DNA from: Pygmaiobacter massiliensis
GTDB taxonomy: Bacteria > Bacillota > Clostridia > Oscillospirales > Ruminococcaceae
Reading direction: 5' to 3'
DNA: 64,000 bases
Assembly (NCBI GenBank): GCA_022778585.1
Contig: JALFTI010000002.1
Coordinates: 1-64,000, forward strand
The position numbers and the translations under genes are program-made. The notes beneath the pieces are model-generated. The model was given only the letters and a program-made list of their open reading frames with translations. It had not been told where the DNA came from and searched no databases. Within the stretch, counting starts at the first letter, position 1, and every line of letters begins with the position of its first letter. This document shows, piece after piece, positions 1 to 8,814 of this stretch.

Positions 1-46
1 GCCTCTCACGCCGCAAACGGGAGTTCGATTCTCCCACGGGTCACCA
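1..46 (+). tRNA. tRNA-Glu (CTC), 3' part only
   Basis: The window opens inside a tRNA. What remains is the anticodon loop CTCTCAC (anticodon CTC), the 3' anticodon stem GCCGC, a T-arm with the TTCGATT loop closed by GGGAG/CTCCC, and a 3' end ending in TCACCA with encoded CCA. The 5' half lies before base 1. Glu is read from the anticodon position. Confidence 0.85.
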
Positions 47-51
47 GTTAT

Positions 52-127
52 TCCTCCTTAGCTCAGTCGGTAGAGCCCGCGGCTGTTAACCGCGTTGTCG
101 TTGGTTCGAGTCCAACAGGGGGAGCCA
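52..127 (+). tRNA. tRNA-Asn (GTT)
   Basis: A complete cloverleaf can be folded: acceptor TCCTCCT with AGGGGGA (one G-T pair), D-arm GCTC...GAGC, anticodon stem CGCGG/CCGCG around loop CTGTTAA (anticodon GTT), T-arm TTGG-TTCGAGT-CCAA, and an encoded CCA. It follows tRNA-Glu by five bases, so the two are probably co-transcribed and share the terminator just downstream. Confidence 0.95.
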
Positions 128-130
128 AAA

Positions 131-156
131 AAAGCACGCCAATGGCGTGCTTTTTT
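131..156 (+). terminator. Rho-independent terminator of the tRNA cluster
   Basis: A GCACGCC/GGCGTGC stem with a three-base AAT loop, extended by A/T pairs, is followed by TTTTTT. It begins a few bases after the tRNA-Asn CCA end. Confidence 0.9.
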
Positions 157-338
157 CTTTTGCAAAAATAGCTGCAAAAGCTGCATCTATTAACTGGGGG
201 AAGGTGTAATGCGGCTGGCTTTTAACCGGATTATATTTCTGGATAAAGTGTTTAGCGATAAGCTTTTGCAGAAAATAAAAATGGCTTAAAATAAACAAAG
301 GTATCATTATACTGGAAAGTGGAGGAAGCAATCTTTTG

Positions 339-367
339 TTGCACATAAACAGGTAAGGTAGTATAAT
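339..367 (+). promoter_or_regulatory. Sigma-A-type promoter of the cobalamin operon
   Basis: TTGCAC and TATAAT are separated by 17 bases, directly upstream of the cobalamin riboswitch. A start about 7 bases after the -10 would place the whole aptamer in the transcript. The -10 is perfect and the -35 is weak. Confidence 0.7.
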
Positions 368-384
368 GTACGCAGTATTCAGAA

Positions 385-520
385 TAAAAAGCTTGTTGGG
401 CAGACAAACTGCGGAGAAGCAGGTGTAAATCCTGCACGGTCCCGCCGCCGTGATGCATATTTTGTGCAAAGTCGGATCGCCGCTGTCTGTCCGGTACAAC
501 CTCCACGATGGATGGAGCAG
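385..520 (+). promoter_or_regulatory. Cobalamin (AdoCbl) riboswitch
   Basis: The segment contains the highly conserved core GGTG-AAATCCTGC-ACGGTCCCGCCGCCGTGA and a B12-box-like AGTCGGATCGCCGCTG about 50 bases later. Both are hallmarks of the cobalamin riboswitch family. It lies between a promoter and an intrinsic terminator, ahead of a corrinoid importer and cobalamin-synthesis genes, so premature termination on ligand binding is the likely mechanism. Exact 5' and 3' limits of the aptamer are approximate. The ORF-track frames across this segment are shadows. Confidence 0.92.
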
Positions 521-596
521 GTACCGCTCCCGCTGTTGCGCGGCTGGGCCGCCTCAGCTTTTTTGCGTTGTCAAATGCTGCATGCGGGGATCGGAC

Positions 597-626
597 GCCC
601 TTTCCATATGGGAAAGGGCTTTTTTA
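597..626 (+). terminator. Riboswitch-controlled intrinsic terminator
   Basis: GCCCTTTCC and GGAAAGGGC form a stem with a five-base loop and are followed by seven T. It sits between the riboswitch and the first operon gene, the position expected of a transcription attenuator. A weaker GCTG...CAGC hairpin followed by TTTTTT lies upstream at about 545-565 and could be an alternative. Confidence 0.85.
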
Positions 627-692
627 TTCTGGTTTTCATCTTGCGCGGGCATGCGTGATCTTTTTTAAGACCGACAGAAAGAGAATGTACCT

Positions 693-1661
693 ATGAAACG
701 ATGGATTGCTCTTATTTTGTGCCTGATCATGGCAACTACCTTGTTCAGCTGTGCACAGAATGAAAAAAAGGACGATGGTTCCACAAGTTCTGTCCAGCAG
801 GTAAGCTCAACCGCGGGCCCAGCTTTGGCTACCTTTGAGGATGCTTTGGGAAATATTGTTGCAATGGGGCAGAGCTGTGTGGGCTCAGGCCAGGGCAGCC
901 TGGCAGAGGCCTGGCTTTTGGCCGGCGGCCAGATTGCCGCAGTAACCGATGATGCTTTTTCGGAGCGTGACCTGGACCTGCCGGAAGATGTGGTGGTGTT
1001 GGGCGGCACAAAGGAGCCCAGCGCGGAACTGGCGATTGAAGCCGGGGTGGATTTTATGCTGCTTTCGGCCGATGTACCGCAGCATGTGGAATTGGCCCAA
1101 ACCCTGGAAGCGGCAGGCGTAACCTGCGCGTTTTTCGATATGGAGACCTTTGACGATTATCTGGATGTTTTGTGGATTATGACCGAGATGACCGGCCGCA
1201 AGGATCTGTACGAGCAGAATGGGTTGGCCATTCAGGAACAGGTGGACGCAGCCATTGCCCGCAGCGAAGGGCAGGAGCAGCCCACCGTTTTGCTGCTGCG
1301 GGCTTATTCCACCGGCGTGAAAGCGAAAGGCAGCGACAATATGGCAGGAGCTATGCTGGCAGATTTGGGCTGCATTAACCTGGCCGACCAGGATGATTCG
1401 CTTTTGGAAGAGCTGAGCGTGGAGAAAATTATTGAGGCGGATCCGGATTATATTTTTGTGGTGACAATGGGCGCTTCCAGCGAAGCCGCCATGGAATCGG
1501 TGGAGCAGTTACTCACTTCGAACCCGGCCTGGAGCGGACTTTCTGCGGTAAAGAACGACCGGTATGTGGTGCTGCCCAAGGATCTGTTCCACTATAAGCC
1601 CAATGCCAGATGGGGAGAAAGCTATGAAATGCTCGCGGATATTCTGTATCCGGACACCTGA
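693..1661 (+). CDS. Corrinoid ABC transporter substrate-binding lipoprotein (BtuF-like)
   Basis: Extracellular solute-binding protein of the BtuF/FhuD (periplasmic-binding class III) type, 322 residues. The N-terminus has a lipoprotein signal with lipobox LFSC (Cys20), so it should be anchored outside the membrane. A Ser/Thr-rich linker precedes the binding domain, which has the two-lobed family's typical stretches (ELAIEAGVDFMLL, ADPDYIFVV). It is first in the operon behind the cobalamin riboswitch and directly precedes permease and ATPase genes, so vitamin B12 or cobinamide is the expected ligand. Iron-siderophore proteins share this fold; the riboswitch and operon decide for corrinoid. The start is ATG 693, preceded by the purine-rich AAAGAGA. 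Confidence 0.85.
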   Translation: MKRWIALILCLIMATTLFSCAQNEKKDDGSTSSVQQVSSTAGPALATFEDALGNIVAMGQSCVGSGQGSLAEAWLLAGGQIAAVTDDAFSERDLDLPEDVVVLGGTKEPSAELAIEAGVDFMLLSADVPQHVELAQTLEAAGVTCAFFDMETFDDYLDVLWIMTEMTGRKDLYEQNGLAIQEQVDAAIARSEGQEQPTVLLLRAYSTGVKAKGSDNMAGAMLADLGCINLADQDDSLLEELSVEKIIEADPDYIFVVTMGASSEAAMESVEQLLTSNPAWSGLSAVKNDRYVVLPKDLFHYKPNARWGESYEMLADILYPDT

Positions 1662-2655
1662 TTTTGAAGACAATAGGCGCCGATTTTACTGCCTGCTGGC
1701 CCTGGCTTTTTTGGTTTTGGGGGCACTGTTCAGCCTGGTTGGGGGCGCGGCCAGTCTTACCTTACAGGACTTTTCTGCAGTGCTTTTGGGGGAGCGGCAA
1801 ACCGCTGCAGCGCGCATTTTATTGTATGTGCGTATTCCCCGCACCGCCGCGGCATTAGCTGCCGGAGCGGCGTTGGCCGCAGGCGGGGTTATTTTGCAAA
1901 TTCTCCTGGATAATATGCTGGCTGGACCCAATATCATCGGGGTTAATTCCGGCGCGGGGTTTGCCACGGTGCTGTGCTGCGCCATTTGGCCGGGGCAGAT
2001 GGCATTGGTACCGCTGGCGGCGTTTTTAGGAGCGCTGGGAACGGTGCTTTTGGTAGTGGCACTGGCCAAGCGTACCGGGGCATCCCGCATGACAGTGGTG
2101 CTGGCCGGTGTGGCAACCGGAAGCCTTTTAGGGGCCGGAACCGATGCCATTCAAACCTTTGTGCCAGATGCGCTGGTGTCAGGGTCAACCTTTCGGGTAG
2201 GCGGACTCAGCAGCCTGCAGACGGCAAGCCTTTGGCCCGCCTGCCTTTTGATTGGCCTGGCGCTTGTGGGGGCTTTACTTTTGCGGGGAGAGCTGGATAT
2301 TTTAGCCTTGGGAGATGACACTGCCCGCAGTTTAGGGCTTGCTGCCAGCCGTTATCGCATTCTGCTGTTGGTTCTGGCCGCCTGCTTGGCGGGTGCAGCG
2401 GTCAGCTTTGCGGGACTTTTGGGCTTTGTTGGACTGATTGTTCCGCACATTGGCCGGCGCTTAGTGGGCGGCGAGGCGCGGTTTTTGCTGCCCTTTTCCT
2501 GCCTGTTTGGGGCAGGCATGCTGGCCTTTTGCGACACACTGGGCAGGGTGCTGTTTGCACCGTTTGAAGTTCCGGTGGGTATTTTGCTGTCATTTCTGGG
2601 CGCGCCCTTCTTTTTGTGGCTGCTGCTGGGCCATAAAGGAGGACATGGGGTATGA
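1624..2655 (+). CDS. Corrinoid ABC transporter permease (BtuC/FecCD family)
   Basis: Integral membrane permease of the FecCD/BtuC family, about 343 residues with many hydrophobic helices. Family features include the N-terminal IPRTAAALAAGAALAAGG stretch, GANSGAG-like GVNSGAG, and the coupling segment SFAGLLGFVGLIVPHIGR. The ORF track starts at 1564. ATG 1624 is preferred because GGGGAGAAAG lies just before it and the family's N-terminus fits. The gene then overlaps the binding-protein gene by 38 bases, suggesting translational coupling. Its stop overlaps the ATPase start. It should form the membrane channel of the BtuFCD-type importer. Confidence 0.87.
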   Translation: MKCSRIFCIRTPDFEDNRRRFYCLLALAFLVLGALFSLVGGAASLTLQDFSAVLLGERQTAAARILLYVRIPRTAAALAAGAALAAGGVILQILLDNMLAGPNIIGVNSGAGFATVLCCAIWPGQMALVPLAAFLGALGTVLLVVALAKRTGASRMTVVLAGVATGSLLGAGTDAIQTFVPDALVSGSTFRVGGLSSLQTASLWPACLLIGLALVGALLLRGELDILALGDDTARSLGLAASRYRILLLVLAACLAGAAVSFAGLLGFVGLIVPHIGRRLVGGEARFLLPFSCLFGAGMLAFCDTLGRVLFAPFEVPVGILLSFLGAPFFLWLLLGHKGGHGV

Positions 2656-3452
2656 TCGAACTGCGCAATGTAACGGCCGGCTACGACAAAAAAAAGGTGC
2701 TGCATGCGCTCAGCCTGCAGTTTGAGCCCGGGCTTGTAACGGTTCTGGCAGGCCCAAACGGCAGCGGAAAATCGACACTGCTGCGCTGTGCGGCAGGGCT
2801 TTTGCCGGTTTGGCAAGGGCAGGTGCTGGTAGCCGGGCGGCCTGTTTGTGAATACGAAAAGGACCGGAGAAAACTGGCCAGGCAGCTGGCCTATCTGCCG
2901 CAAAGCAGGCCGGTGCCGAATATTACCGTGCAAAGAATGGTGCTGCATGGGCGTTTTCCTTATCTCAGTTATCCCCGCAGGTACGCTCGGGATGATTATG
3001 CTGCCTGTCAGCAGGCCATGGAAGCGTGCGGTATTGCCCAAAGCGCCGGCGAGCAGGTGACCGCTTTATCCGGCGGGCAGCGGCAAAAGGTTTACCTGGC
3101 CATGGCAATGGCACAGCAAACCCCTGCTATATTGCTGGATGAACCCACAACCTATCTGGATATTCGCCACCAGCTGGAGGTATTGGAACTGTGCAAAACC
3201 CTGGCTCGGAAGGGACACACTTTGGTTTTGGTGTTGCACGACCTGAATTTGGCCATGCGGTATGCAGACCGGCTGTTTTTGCTGGAACAAGGAACCCTTG
3301 CAGCTGGCGGTACCCCGGCCCAGATCGCGGAAAGCGGAATACTGGACCGGGTATTTGGGGTGCAAACCGAAAGGCTGAACAAAAGCGATGGCAAAATAAC
3401 CTATGCCTTTGACCTGCCTTTGAATATGCCAAGGTCCAAACCGGATGAATAG
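2652..3452 (+). CDS. Corrinoid ABC transporter ATP-binding protein (BtuD/FecE-like)
   Basis: Cytoplasmic ATPase of the importer, 266 residues. Visible motifs are Walker A GPNGSGKST (about residues 34-42), ABC signature LSGGQ, Walker B ILLDEPT, and the switch histidine in LVLHDLN. Its ATG overlaps the TGA of the permease (ATGA), so the two are likely produced together. Length and motif spacing match FecE/BtuD/FhuC proteins. Substrate assignment rests on the riboswitch and the downstream cobalamin genes rather than on the ATPase itself. Confidence 0.88.
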   Translation: MIELRNVTAGYDKKKVLHALSLQFEPGLVTVLAGPNGSGKSTLLRCAAGLLPVWQGQVLVAGRPVCEYEKDRRKLARQLAYLPQSRPVPNITVQRMVLHGRFPYLSYPRRYARDDYAACQQAMEACGIAQSAGEQVTALSGGQRQKVYLAMAMAQQTPAILLDEPTTYLDIRHQLEVLELCKTLARKGHTLVLVLHDLNLAMRYADRLFLLEQGTLAAGGTPAQIAESGILDRVFGVQTERLNKSDGKITYAFDLPLNMPRSKPDE

Positions 3453-3520
3453 CGCTATTGGAGATTGGATTTTTTGCCAAAATGCTGCAGCGGCCTGCAG
3501 CAATGGTTTAGGAAAAAGAA

Positions 3521-4672
3521 ATGGGGGAAGGCCGGATGGCATTTGAATATTACCGGTATGCCGCCGGCCGTAAACTGCGGTGCGGTTATACCACCGGCAG
3601 CTGTGCTGCCCTGGCGGCAGGCGCGGCGGCAGAGCATCTGCTGACCGGTGTGCCGCCGCACAAAGCAAGCCTTGTAACCCCCAAAGGGCTGCAGGTGACG
3701 GTGCAGCCACAAGAACAGCTGCTAAAAAGAAATGCTGCCAGCTGTGGGGTTGCAAAGGATGCAGGGGACGATATTGACGCAACCGACCAACTTGTTATTT
3801 TTGCCACCGTCAGCCGCATTCCGTACGGGTTTGAGGTGGATGGCGGCGAAGGGGTGGGCCGGGTTACAAAACCCGGTTTGGACCAGCCGGTCGGGGCGGC
3901 TGCCATTAATCGGGTGCCAAGGCAGATGATTGCACAGCAGCTCAGGCAAGCTGCCAGCCAGTGCGGGTATACCGGCGGGCTGCGGGCGGTGATCAGTGTG
4001 CCGGGGGGCGAACAGGCCGCGAAAAAAACATTTAACCCAAACCTCGGCATCGAGGGGGGAATCTCCATTTTAGGAACCAGCGGAATTGTGGAACCGCAAA
4101 GTTTGCAGGCGCTGCAGGACAGTATTGCCACCGAACTGCGGTTTGCTGCAGCCAACTGCCCGGGCCGGCTTATCCTGACCCCAGGAAACTACGGCGAAGC
4201 TTTTTTGCGGCAATTTTCGCTGCCCGGAAAGATCGCCCAGGTAAAATGTGCCAATTTTGTAGGTGCATCGCTGGACCTTGCTTTACAAAATGGTTTTTCT
4301 GAAATTTTGCTGGTGGGCCATGTAGGCAAACTGGTAAAGCTTGCGGGCGGGATTATGGATACTCATTCGGCCATGGCAGATTGCCGAATGGAACTGTTTT
4401 GTGCGCATGCCGCCCTGGCGGGAGCCGACCGCAGCGTGTGCCGGCAGTTGATGGAGGCAGCCACCACCGAGGCCTGTTTGGATATTTTGGAAAAAGAACG
4501 GCTGGATAAGACCGTGCTGCAAAGCCTGTGCAGAGCCATACAAAGCCATTTACAGCGGCGCCTGGCAGGCCGGGCACAGGTGGGGGCTGTGTTATTTGAA
4601 AGCCGCGCCGGCTGGCTTTGTCAGACCGAGAGCGCCGATCTACTGATTAGAAATTGGAGGGAAAACGCATGA
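3521..4672 (+). CDS. cbiD: Cobalt-precorrin-5B C1-methyltransferase CbiD
   Basis: CbiD methylates C1 of cobalt-precorrin-5B with S-adenosylmethionine in the anaerobic corrin pathway. The protein has the family's N-terminal GYTTGSCAALAAGAA signature, followed by VTPKG and a long conserved body including FNPNLGIEGGISILGTSG. About 383 residues, normal for CbiD. Two starts are possible: ATG 3521, with GGAAAAAGAA ahead of it, or ATG 3536 with GGGGGAAGG ahead of it; the second gives MAFEYYRYAAGRKL and may be the true one. The gene ends by overlapping the next start (ATGA). It begins about 70 bases after the importer ATPase, the first biosynthetic gene of the operon. Confidence 0.93.
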   Translation: MGEGRMAFEYYRYAAGRKLRCGYTTGSCAALAAGAAAEHLLTGVPPHKASLVTPKGLQVTVQPQEQLLKRNAASCGVAKDAGDDIDATDQLVIFATVSRIPYGFEVDGGEGVGRVTKPGLDQPVGAAAINRVPRQMIAQQLRQAASQCGYTGGLRAVISVPGGEQAAKKTFNPNLGIEGGISILGTSGIVEPQSLQALQDSIATELRFAAANCPGRLILTPGNYGEAFLRQFSLPGKIAQVKCANFVGASLDLALQNGFSEILLVGHVGKLVKLAGGIMDTHSAMADCRMELFCAHAALAGADRSVCRQLMEAATTEACLDILEKERLDKTVLQSLCRAIQSHLQRRLAGRAQVGAVLFESRAGWLCQTESADLLIRNWRENA

Positions 4673-5370
4673 AACAGCAGGAGACAGCCCGCAAGGGAAA
4701 ACTGTATGGGGTTGGAGTTGGCCCCGGGGACCCGGAGCTTTTAACCTTGAAGGCAGCCAAACTGATTGCCCGCTGCCCGGTAATTGCTGCGCCCCAAACG
4801 GCAGGCAATAAAAACCTGGCGCTGGATATTGCTGCTGGTGCGGCAGATCTTTCCGGTAAGGAAAAGCTGCTTTTGCCCATGCCCATGACCCGGGACCCGG
4901 AACTTTGGCGCAAGGCACACGAGTCGGCTGCAGGGCAGCTGGCCCAGCGGCTTTCGGGTGGCTGGGATGTCGTGCTTTTAACCCTGGGGGATGTTGGCAT
5001 TTATTCCACTATTTTTTACCTGAAACAGCTTTTGGAAGACCGTTTTGAGGTAGAGCTGGTGCCCGGTGTGCCCAGCTTCTGTGCAGGCGCAGCGGCGCTG
5101 GGCATCAGCCTTACCAGTGCAGACCGTCCGCTGTGTATTCTGCCGGGCAGTTTCCCGCTGGAACAGGGGTTAAAGCTGCCGGGTACGCGGGTAGTAATGA
5201 AATCGGGCTCGCGGCTGGAGGATACCGTGAACACTTTGCAGAAGGCAGGCCTTGCCGATAAAACGGCCGTGGCCCAAAACTGTGGCCTTGCTGGTGAACA
5301 GCTGGCCCAAAGTTTGGACCAGGCACAGCTGCAGCCAAGCTACTTTACCACCCTAATTGTAAAGGAGTAA
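4669..5370 (+). CDS. cbiL: (Cobalt-)precorrin-2 C20-methyltransferase CbiL
   Basis: SAM-dependent tetrapyrrole methylase, 233 residues, adding the C20 methyl to (cobalt-)precorrin-2. The N-terminal GVGVGPGDPELLTLKA is the class signature, and LTLGDVGIYST and LVPGVPSFCAGAAALG match the second conserved block of CobI/CbiL proteins. The track's 4654 start is a TTG inside the ribosome site; ATG 4669 with upstream GGAGGG is correct and overlaps the cbiD stop. The anaerobic gene name is used because cbiD and cbiG are present. Confidence 0.92.
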   Translation: MKQQETARKGKLYGVGVGPGDPELLTLKAAKLIARCPVIAAPQTAGNKNLALDIAAGAADLSGKEKLLLPMPMTRDPELWRKAHESAAGQLAQRLSGGWDVVLLTLGDVGIYSTIFYLKQLLEDRFEVELVPGVPSFCAGAAALGISLTSADRPLCILPGSFPLEQGLKLPGTRVVMKSGSRLEDTVNTLQKAGLADKTAVAQNCGLAGEQLAQSLDQAQLQPSYFTTLIVKE

Positions 5371-5375
5371 ACAAG

Positions 5376-6137
5376 ATGGTACATTTTGTAGGAGCGGGTT
5401 GCGGTGCGCCGGACCTGATTACACTGCGGGGGGCCCGCCTGTTGGAGGAAGCCGACCAGATTATTTACGCTGGAAGTTTAGTAAACCCAGAACTGTTAAA
5501 ACGGGCAAAGCCAGGCTGCCAGATTTACAACAGCGCCGAAATGACCCTCGAACAGGTTATTGAGCAGATCTGTAAAGCGCAGAGCCAGGACCTTATGACT
5601 GTGCGGCTGCACAGCGGAGATCCCTGCCTGTACGGCGCAATCCGGGAGCAGATGGATAAACTGGACGAACTTGGAATTGCATACCAGTCTGTGCCCGGCG
5701 TTTCCAGCTTTTGCGGCGCAGCTGCGGCTTTGCATGCCGAATACACCCTGCCCGGGGTTAGTCAGTCGGTTATTATCACGCGCATGGCAGGCCGAACCCC
5801 GGTGCCGGAAAAAGAGCGTTTATCAGCCCTGGCCTCGCATGGCACCAGCATGGTGCTGTTTCTTTCCACTGGTTTACTAAAACAAGCAGTGGAGGAGCTT
5901 TTGGCGGGCAGCAGTTATACGGCGGATACGCCTGCCGCCATTGTATATAAGGCGAGCTGGCCGGAAGAACAGGTTTTCCATTGCACAGTAGGCACCTTGG
6001 AGGAGACGGCCAAACGGCATGGCATAACCCGTACAGCCCTGATTATGGTGGGCGGATTTTTGGGGCAGGAATACCAGCGTTCCTGCCTGTATGACCCGGC
6101 CTTTACTACCGGCTACCGGAAAGGCACAAAAGAATGA
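5376..6137 (+). CDS. cbiF: Cobalt-precorrin-4 C11-methyltransferase CbiF
   Basis: SAM-dependent methylase adding a methyl at C11, 253 residues. Recognised from VGAGCGAPDLITLRG at the N-terminus, IIYAGSLVNPELL, LHSGDPCLYGAIREQ and VPGVSSFCGAAAALH, all typical of CbiF/CobM. ATG 5376 follows the cbiL stop by five bases, with an AAAGGAG site overlapping the upstream stop region. Its TGA overlaps the cbiG ATG, continuing the pattern of coupled translation. Confidence 0.93.
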   Translation: MVHFVGAGCGAPDLITLRGARLLEEADQIIYAGSLVNPELLKRAKPGCQIYNSAEMTLEQVIEQICKAQSQDLMTVRLHSGDPCLYGAIREQMDKLDELGIAYQSVPGVSSFCGAAAALHAEYTLPGVSQSVIITRMAGRTPVPEKERLSALASHGTSMVLFLSTGLLKQAVEELLAGSSYTADTPAAIVYKASWPEEQVFHCTVGTLEETAKRHGITRTALIMVGGFLGQEYQRSCLYDPAFTTGYRKGTKE

Positions 6138-7177
6138 TTGCCCGGCTGATTGCGTTTACCGCAGCAGGGCTTGCCACCGCGCACCGGGCAGCCAAAGCAT
6201 TGCAGGAAGCTGGCTGGCAGGTGCAGCTTTCTGCAGGGTTTGGGGAACAAAAGCAAAACCTGGCCGAATGGACAGGCAATGCCTTTCGCCAGGCCCAGGC
6301 GGTCATCTTTGTGGGGGCAACAGGAATTGCCGTCAGGGCGGCAGCGCCCTTTTTGCAGGAAAAAGCCAAGGACCCGGCGCTCATCTCAATGGACGAGCAG
6401 GCGCGCTTTTGCATTCCGCTGGCTTCAGGGCATTTGGGCGGGGCAAACCGGCTGGCGTTGTATCTGGCCGAACAGTTGGGCAGCGTACCGGTTATTACCA
6501 CCGCCACCGACCTGAACGGGGTGTTTGCTGTGGATAGCTGGGCGGCCAGCCAGGGCTTTATTGTGGCCGACCCGCGGGCAATCAAACGGATATCGGGCCG
6601 GCTTTTGGCCGGCGGCCAGGTGGGCTTTTATTCCCAGTTGCCGGTTTCGGGCCCTTTGCCAGCTGGGCTTTATTGGGCCGAGCGGAAAAATTGCCAGCTG
6701 GCATTGGCTTACCAAACCCAGGACCTACCTGCAGATGTTCTGTTGTTGGTACCTCGCTGCTTAACGCTTGGTATCGGCTGCCGGCGCGGAGCAACTGCAG
6801 ACCAGATTGAGGCGGCCTTTTTGGATCTGTGTGGAACCGAAAAAATTCACCCGCTGGCGGTGGGATGTGTGGCCAGTGTGGATAAAAAAGCAGACGAAAC
6901 CGGAATTTTAGCATTCTGCGCTGCCCGGCGTCTGCCGTTTGAATGTTACCCATCGGCGCTTCTGGAACAGCTCAAGGGAGATTTTTCTGATTCGGCATTT
7001 GTGCGCCGGACGGTTGGAACCGGCTGCGTGTGTGAGCGGGCGGCCTGTGCCGAAGGTGCAGCGCTTTTGACCAAAAAGAAAAGCTTTGCAGGTAAGGTTA
7101 CCCTGGCTTTGGCCAAAAAAGATAAGACAGCATTTTTTGACGCAGCACCTTTTGACGGTGGCCGCGAACAGACCTAA
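6134..7177 (+). CDS. cbiG: Cobalt-precorrin-5A hydrolase CbiG
   Basis: CbiG opens the delta-lactone ring of cobalt-precorrin-5A and releases the C20 fragment as acetaldehyde, a step specific to the anaerobic route. The 347-residue protein has the N-terminal domain (FVGATGIAVRAAAPFL and LASGHLGGANRLALYLA), a variable middle, and a C-terminal CbiG_C-like block with TLGIGCRRGA and AVGCVASVDKKADETG. The start overlaps the cbiF stop. A 137-base spacer follows before cbiH, one of the longer gaps in the operon, and no promoter was recognised in it. Confidence 0.92.
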   Translation: MIARLIAFTAAGLATAHRAAKALQEAGWQVQLSAGFGEQKQNLAEWTGNAFRQAQAVIFVGATGIAVRAAAPFLQEKAKDPALISMDEQARFCIPLASGHLGGANRLALYLAEQLGSVPVITTATDLNGVFAVDSWAASQGFIVADPRAIKRISGRLLAGGQVGFYSQLPVSGPLPAGLYWAERKNCQLALAYQTQDLPADVLLLVPRCLTLGIGCRRGATADQIEAAFLDLCGTEKIHPLAVGCVASVDKKADETGILAFCAARRLPFECYPSALLEQLKGDFSDSAFVRRTVGTGCVCERAACAEGAALLTKKKSFAGKVTLALAKKDKTAFFDAAPFDGGREQT

Positions 7178-7314
7178 AAGAGTGAAACTGTATGCTATAG
7201 CGCCAGCCTGAAAATTGGCATTTGAAAGCACACCCCCAAATAACACCGTATGGAAAAGCCTGGCAGCAGCGCTATGTTTTGTGCCCGGCAGACGGGCAGA
7301 AAAGGAGAAAGGGC

Positions 7315-8043
7315 ATGAAACAACTGTATATTGTAGGAATAGGTCCGGGCGGACAGCAGGACATGACCACCCGCGCAAAGCAGGCCATCTCTCAGGCAGA
7401 ACTTTTGTGTGGGTATCCGGTTTATGTGGATCTGGTGCGGGAGCTTGCACCCGATACACCGGTTCTTACCACCCCCATGCGGCAGGAGACCGAGCGCTGC
7501 CGCGCGGCGTTGCGTGCTGCGGCCGAGGGAACCACAACCGCATTGGTGTGCAGCGGTGATGCCGGAGTATATGGCATGGCCGGACTTGTGCTGCAGCTGG
7601 CCGAAGAATATCCGCCGGTGGAAATTCAGGTGGTGGCCGGTGTTACTGCGGCGCTTTCCGGTGCAGCAGTGCTGGGGGCGCCGCTTACCCATGACTTTGC
7701 AGTTATCTCTCTCAGCGATCTGCTCACCCCGTGGGAAAAAATTGAACGGCGCCTTGCCGCAGCAGCTCAGGCAGATTTTGTCATCAGCATTTATAACCCG
7801 GCCAGCCGGCGGCGGGCCGACCATTTACATAAAGCCTGCGAAATTTTGCTGCGCTACCGTGCGCCCAGCACCCCTTGCGGTTTTGTGCGCAACATTAGCC
7901 GTGAAGGGCAGCAAAGCTGCATTTTGACCTTAAGCGAGCTGGCCGATGCGCCGCTGGATATGTTCTGCACAGCCTTTGTGGGCAACAGCGAAACAAAGGT
8001 GCTGGCGGGCCGGCTGGTCACCCCGCGGGGGTATAAGCTGTGA
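7315..8043 (+). CDS. cbiH: Cobalt-factor III / precorrin-3B C17-methyltransferase CbiH
   Basis: Ring-contracting C17 methylase, 242 residues from ATG 7315. Signature stretches are YIVGIGPGGQQDMTTRA, VCSGDAGVYGMAGL, VVAGVTAALSGAAVLGAPL and the CobJ/CbiH-specific FVISIYNPASRRRADHL. The track extends the ORF upstream to 7222, but GGAGAAAGGGC immediately before ATG 7315 and the start of homology fix the start there. No C-terminal ferredoxin or CbiG extension is present, so it is the plain single-domain form. Its stop overlaps the GTG start of the next gene. Confidence 0.92.
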   Translation: MKQLYIVGIGPGGQQDMTTRAKQAISQAELLCGYPVYVDLVRELAPDTPVLTTPMRQETERCRAALRAAAEGTTTALVCSGDAGVYGMAGLVLQLAEEYPPVEIQVVAGVTAALSGAAVLGAPLTHDFAVISLSDLLTPWEKIERRLAAAAQADFVISIYNPASRRRADHLHKACEILLRYRAPSTPCGFVRNISREGQQSCILTLSELADAPLDMFCTAFVGNSETKVLAGRLVTPRGYKL

Positions 8044-8792
8044 AGATTCTGCTGTTTGGCGGTACCACCGAAGGGCGCAAGCTTTCTCAAAAGCTGTGCC
8101 AAAGAAATTTTCAGGTTACCTGTTGTGTGGCCACCGCTGCGGGAAAAGCCCAGCTGCCCACACTGCCAAACCTTCAGGTATTGGTGGGCAGGCTGGATGA
8201 AACGGAAATTTTATCGGTTTTGCAGAGGGACGATTTTCGCCTGGTGGTAGATGCCACCCACCCCTATGCCCAAAAGGTAAGCGAGGCGGCGGCTAAAGCG
8301 GCTTTGGCCCTAAAGCTGCCCTATTGGCGGGTTTTGCGGCCGGCCAGCGACCTTTCAGGCTGTATTTTGGCCAAAACAGTGGCCCAAGCCTGCAGCCTTG
8401 CCGCGCCGGGAAATGTTTTGGCGGCCACCGGTTCCAAACAAATTGCCGAATACTGCTGCCTGCCAAACTGGGAAAGCAGGCTGTTTGCAAGGGTTTTGCC
8501 CGAGCCGGAAAGCCTTGCCTTGTGCCGTGCGGCGGGATTGCAGCCCTGGCAGATTTTACCGGGGAAGGGGCCATTTACCTTACAGGAAAATTTGCAGTTG
8601 ATGCGCCGATACCAGATTGCGACCTTAGTGACCAAAGATGGAGGCGCCGCCGGCGGTTTTTTGGAAAAAAAGAAAGCGGCGCAGCTTTTGAACATTCGCT
8701 GTATTGTAATTGGAAGACCGCCCGAAAAACAAACCGGAATGACAGTAGAACAGGTGCTGGAAAAACTGGATTCGCTGATGGGCGTATCTTGA
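8040..8792 (+). CDS. cbiJ: Cobalt-precorrin-6A reductase CbiJ
   Basis: Reduces the macrocycle of cobalt-precorrin-6A with a nicotinamide cofactor, 250 residues. Recognised from the N-terminal LLFGGTTEGRKLSQKL, LVVDATHPYAQKVS and YWRVLRPA, and a C-terminal VTKDGGAAGG..K segment, all CbiJ/CobK features. The start is GTG 8040, overlapping the TGA of cbiH by a base-shifted junction (GTGA). There are 22 bases before cbiET, carrying AAGAAAGGAAAAAGG as ribosome site. Confidence 0.9.
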   Translation: MKILLFGGTTEGRKLSQKLCQRNFQVTCCVATAAGKAQLPTLPNLQVLVGRLDETEILSVLQRDDFRLVVDATHPYAQKVSEAAAKAALALKLPYWRVLRPASDLSGCILAKTVAQACSLAAPGNVLAATGSKQIAEYCCLPNWESRLFARVLPEPESLALCRAAGLQPWQILPGKGPFTLQENLQLMRRYQIATLVTKDGGAAGGFLEKKKAAQLLNIRCIVIGRPPEKQTGMTVEQVLEKLDSLMGVS

Positions 8793-8814
8793 TCTTCCAA
8801 GAAAGGAAAAAGGG

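Noticed and set aside
450-696. Three short + strand ORFs across the riboswitch region
   Set aside because: They overlap the conserved aptamer core and terminator, lack ribosome sites, and have no protein-like character.
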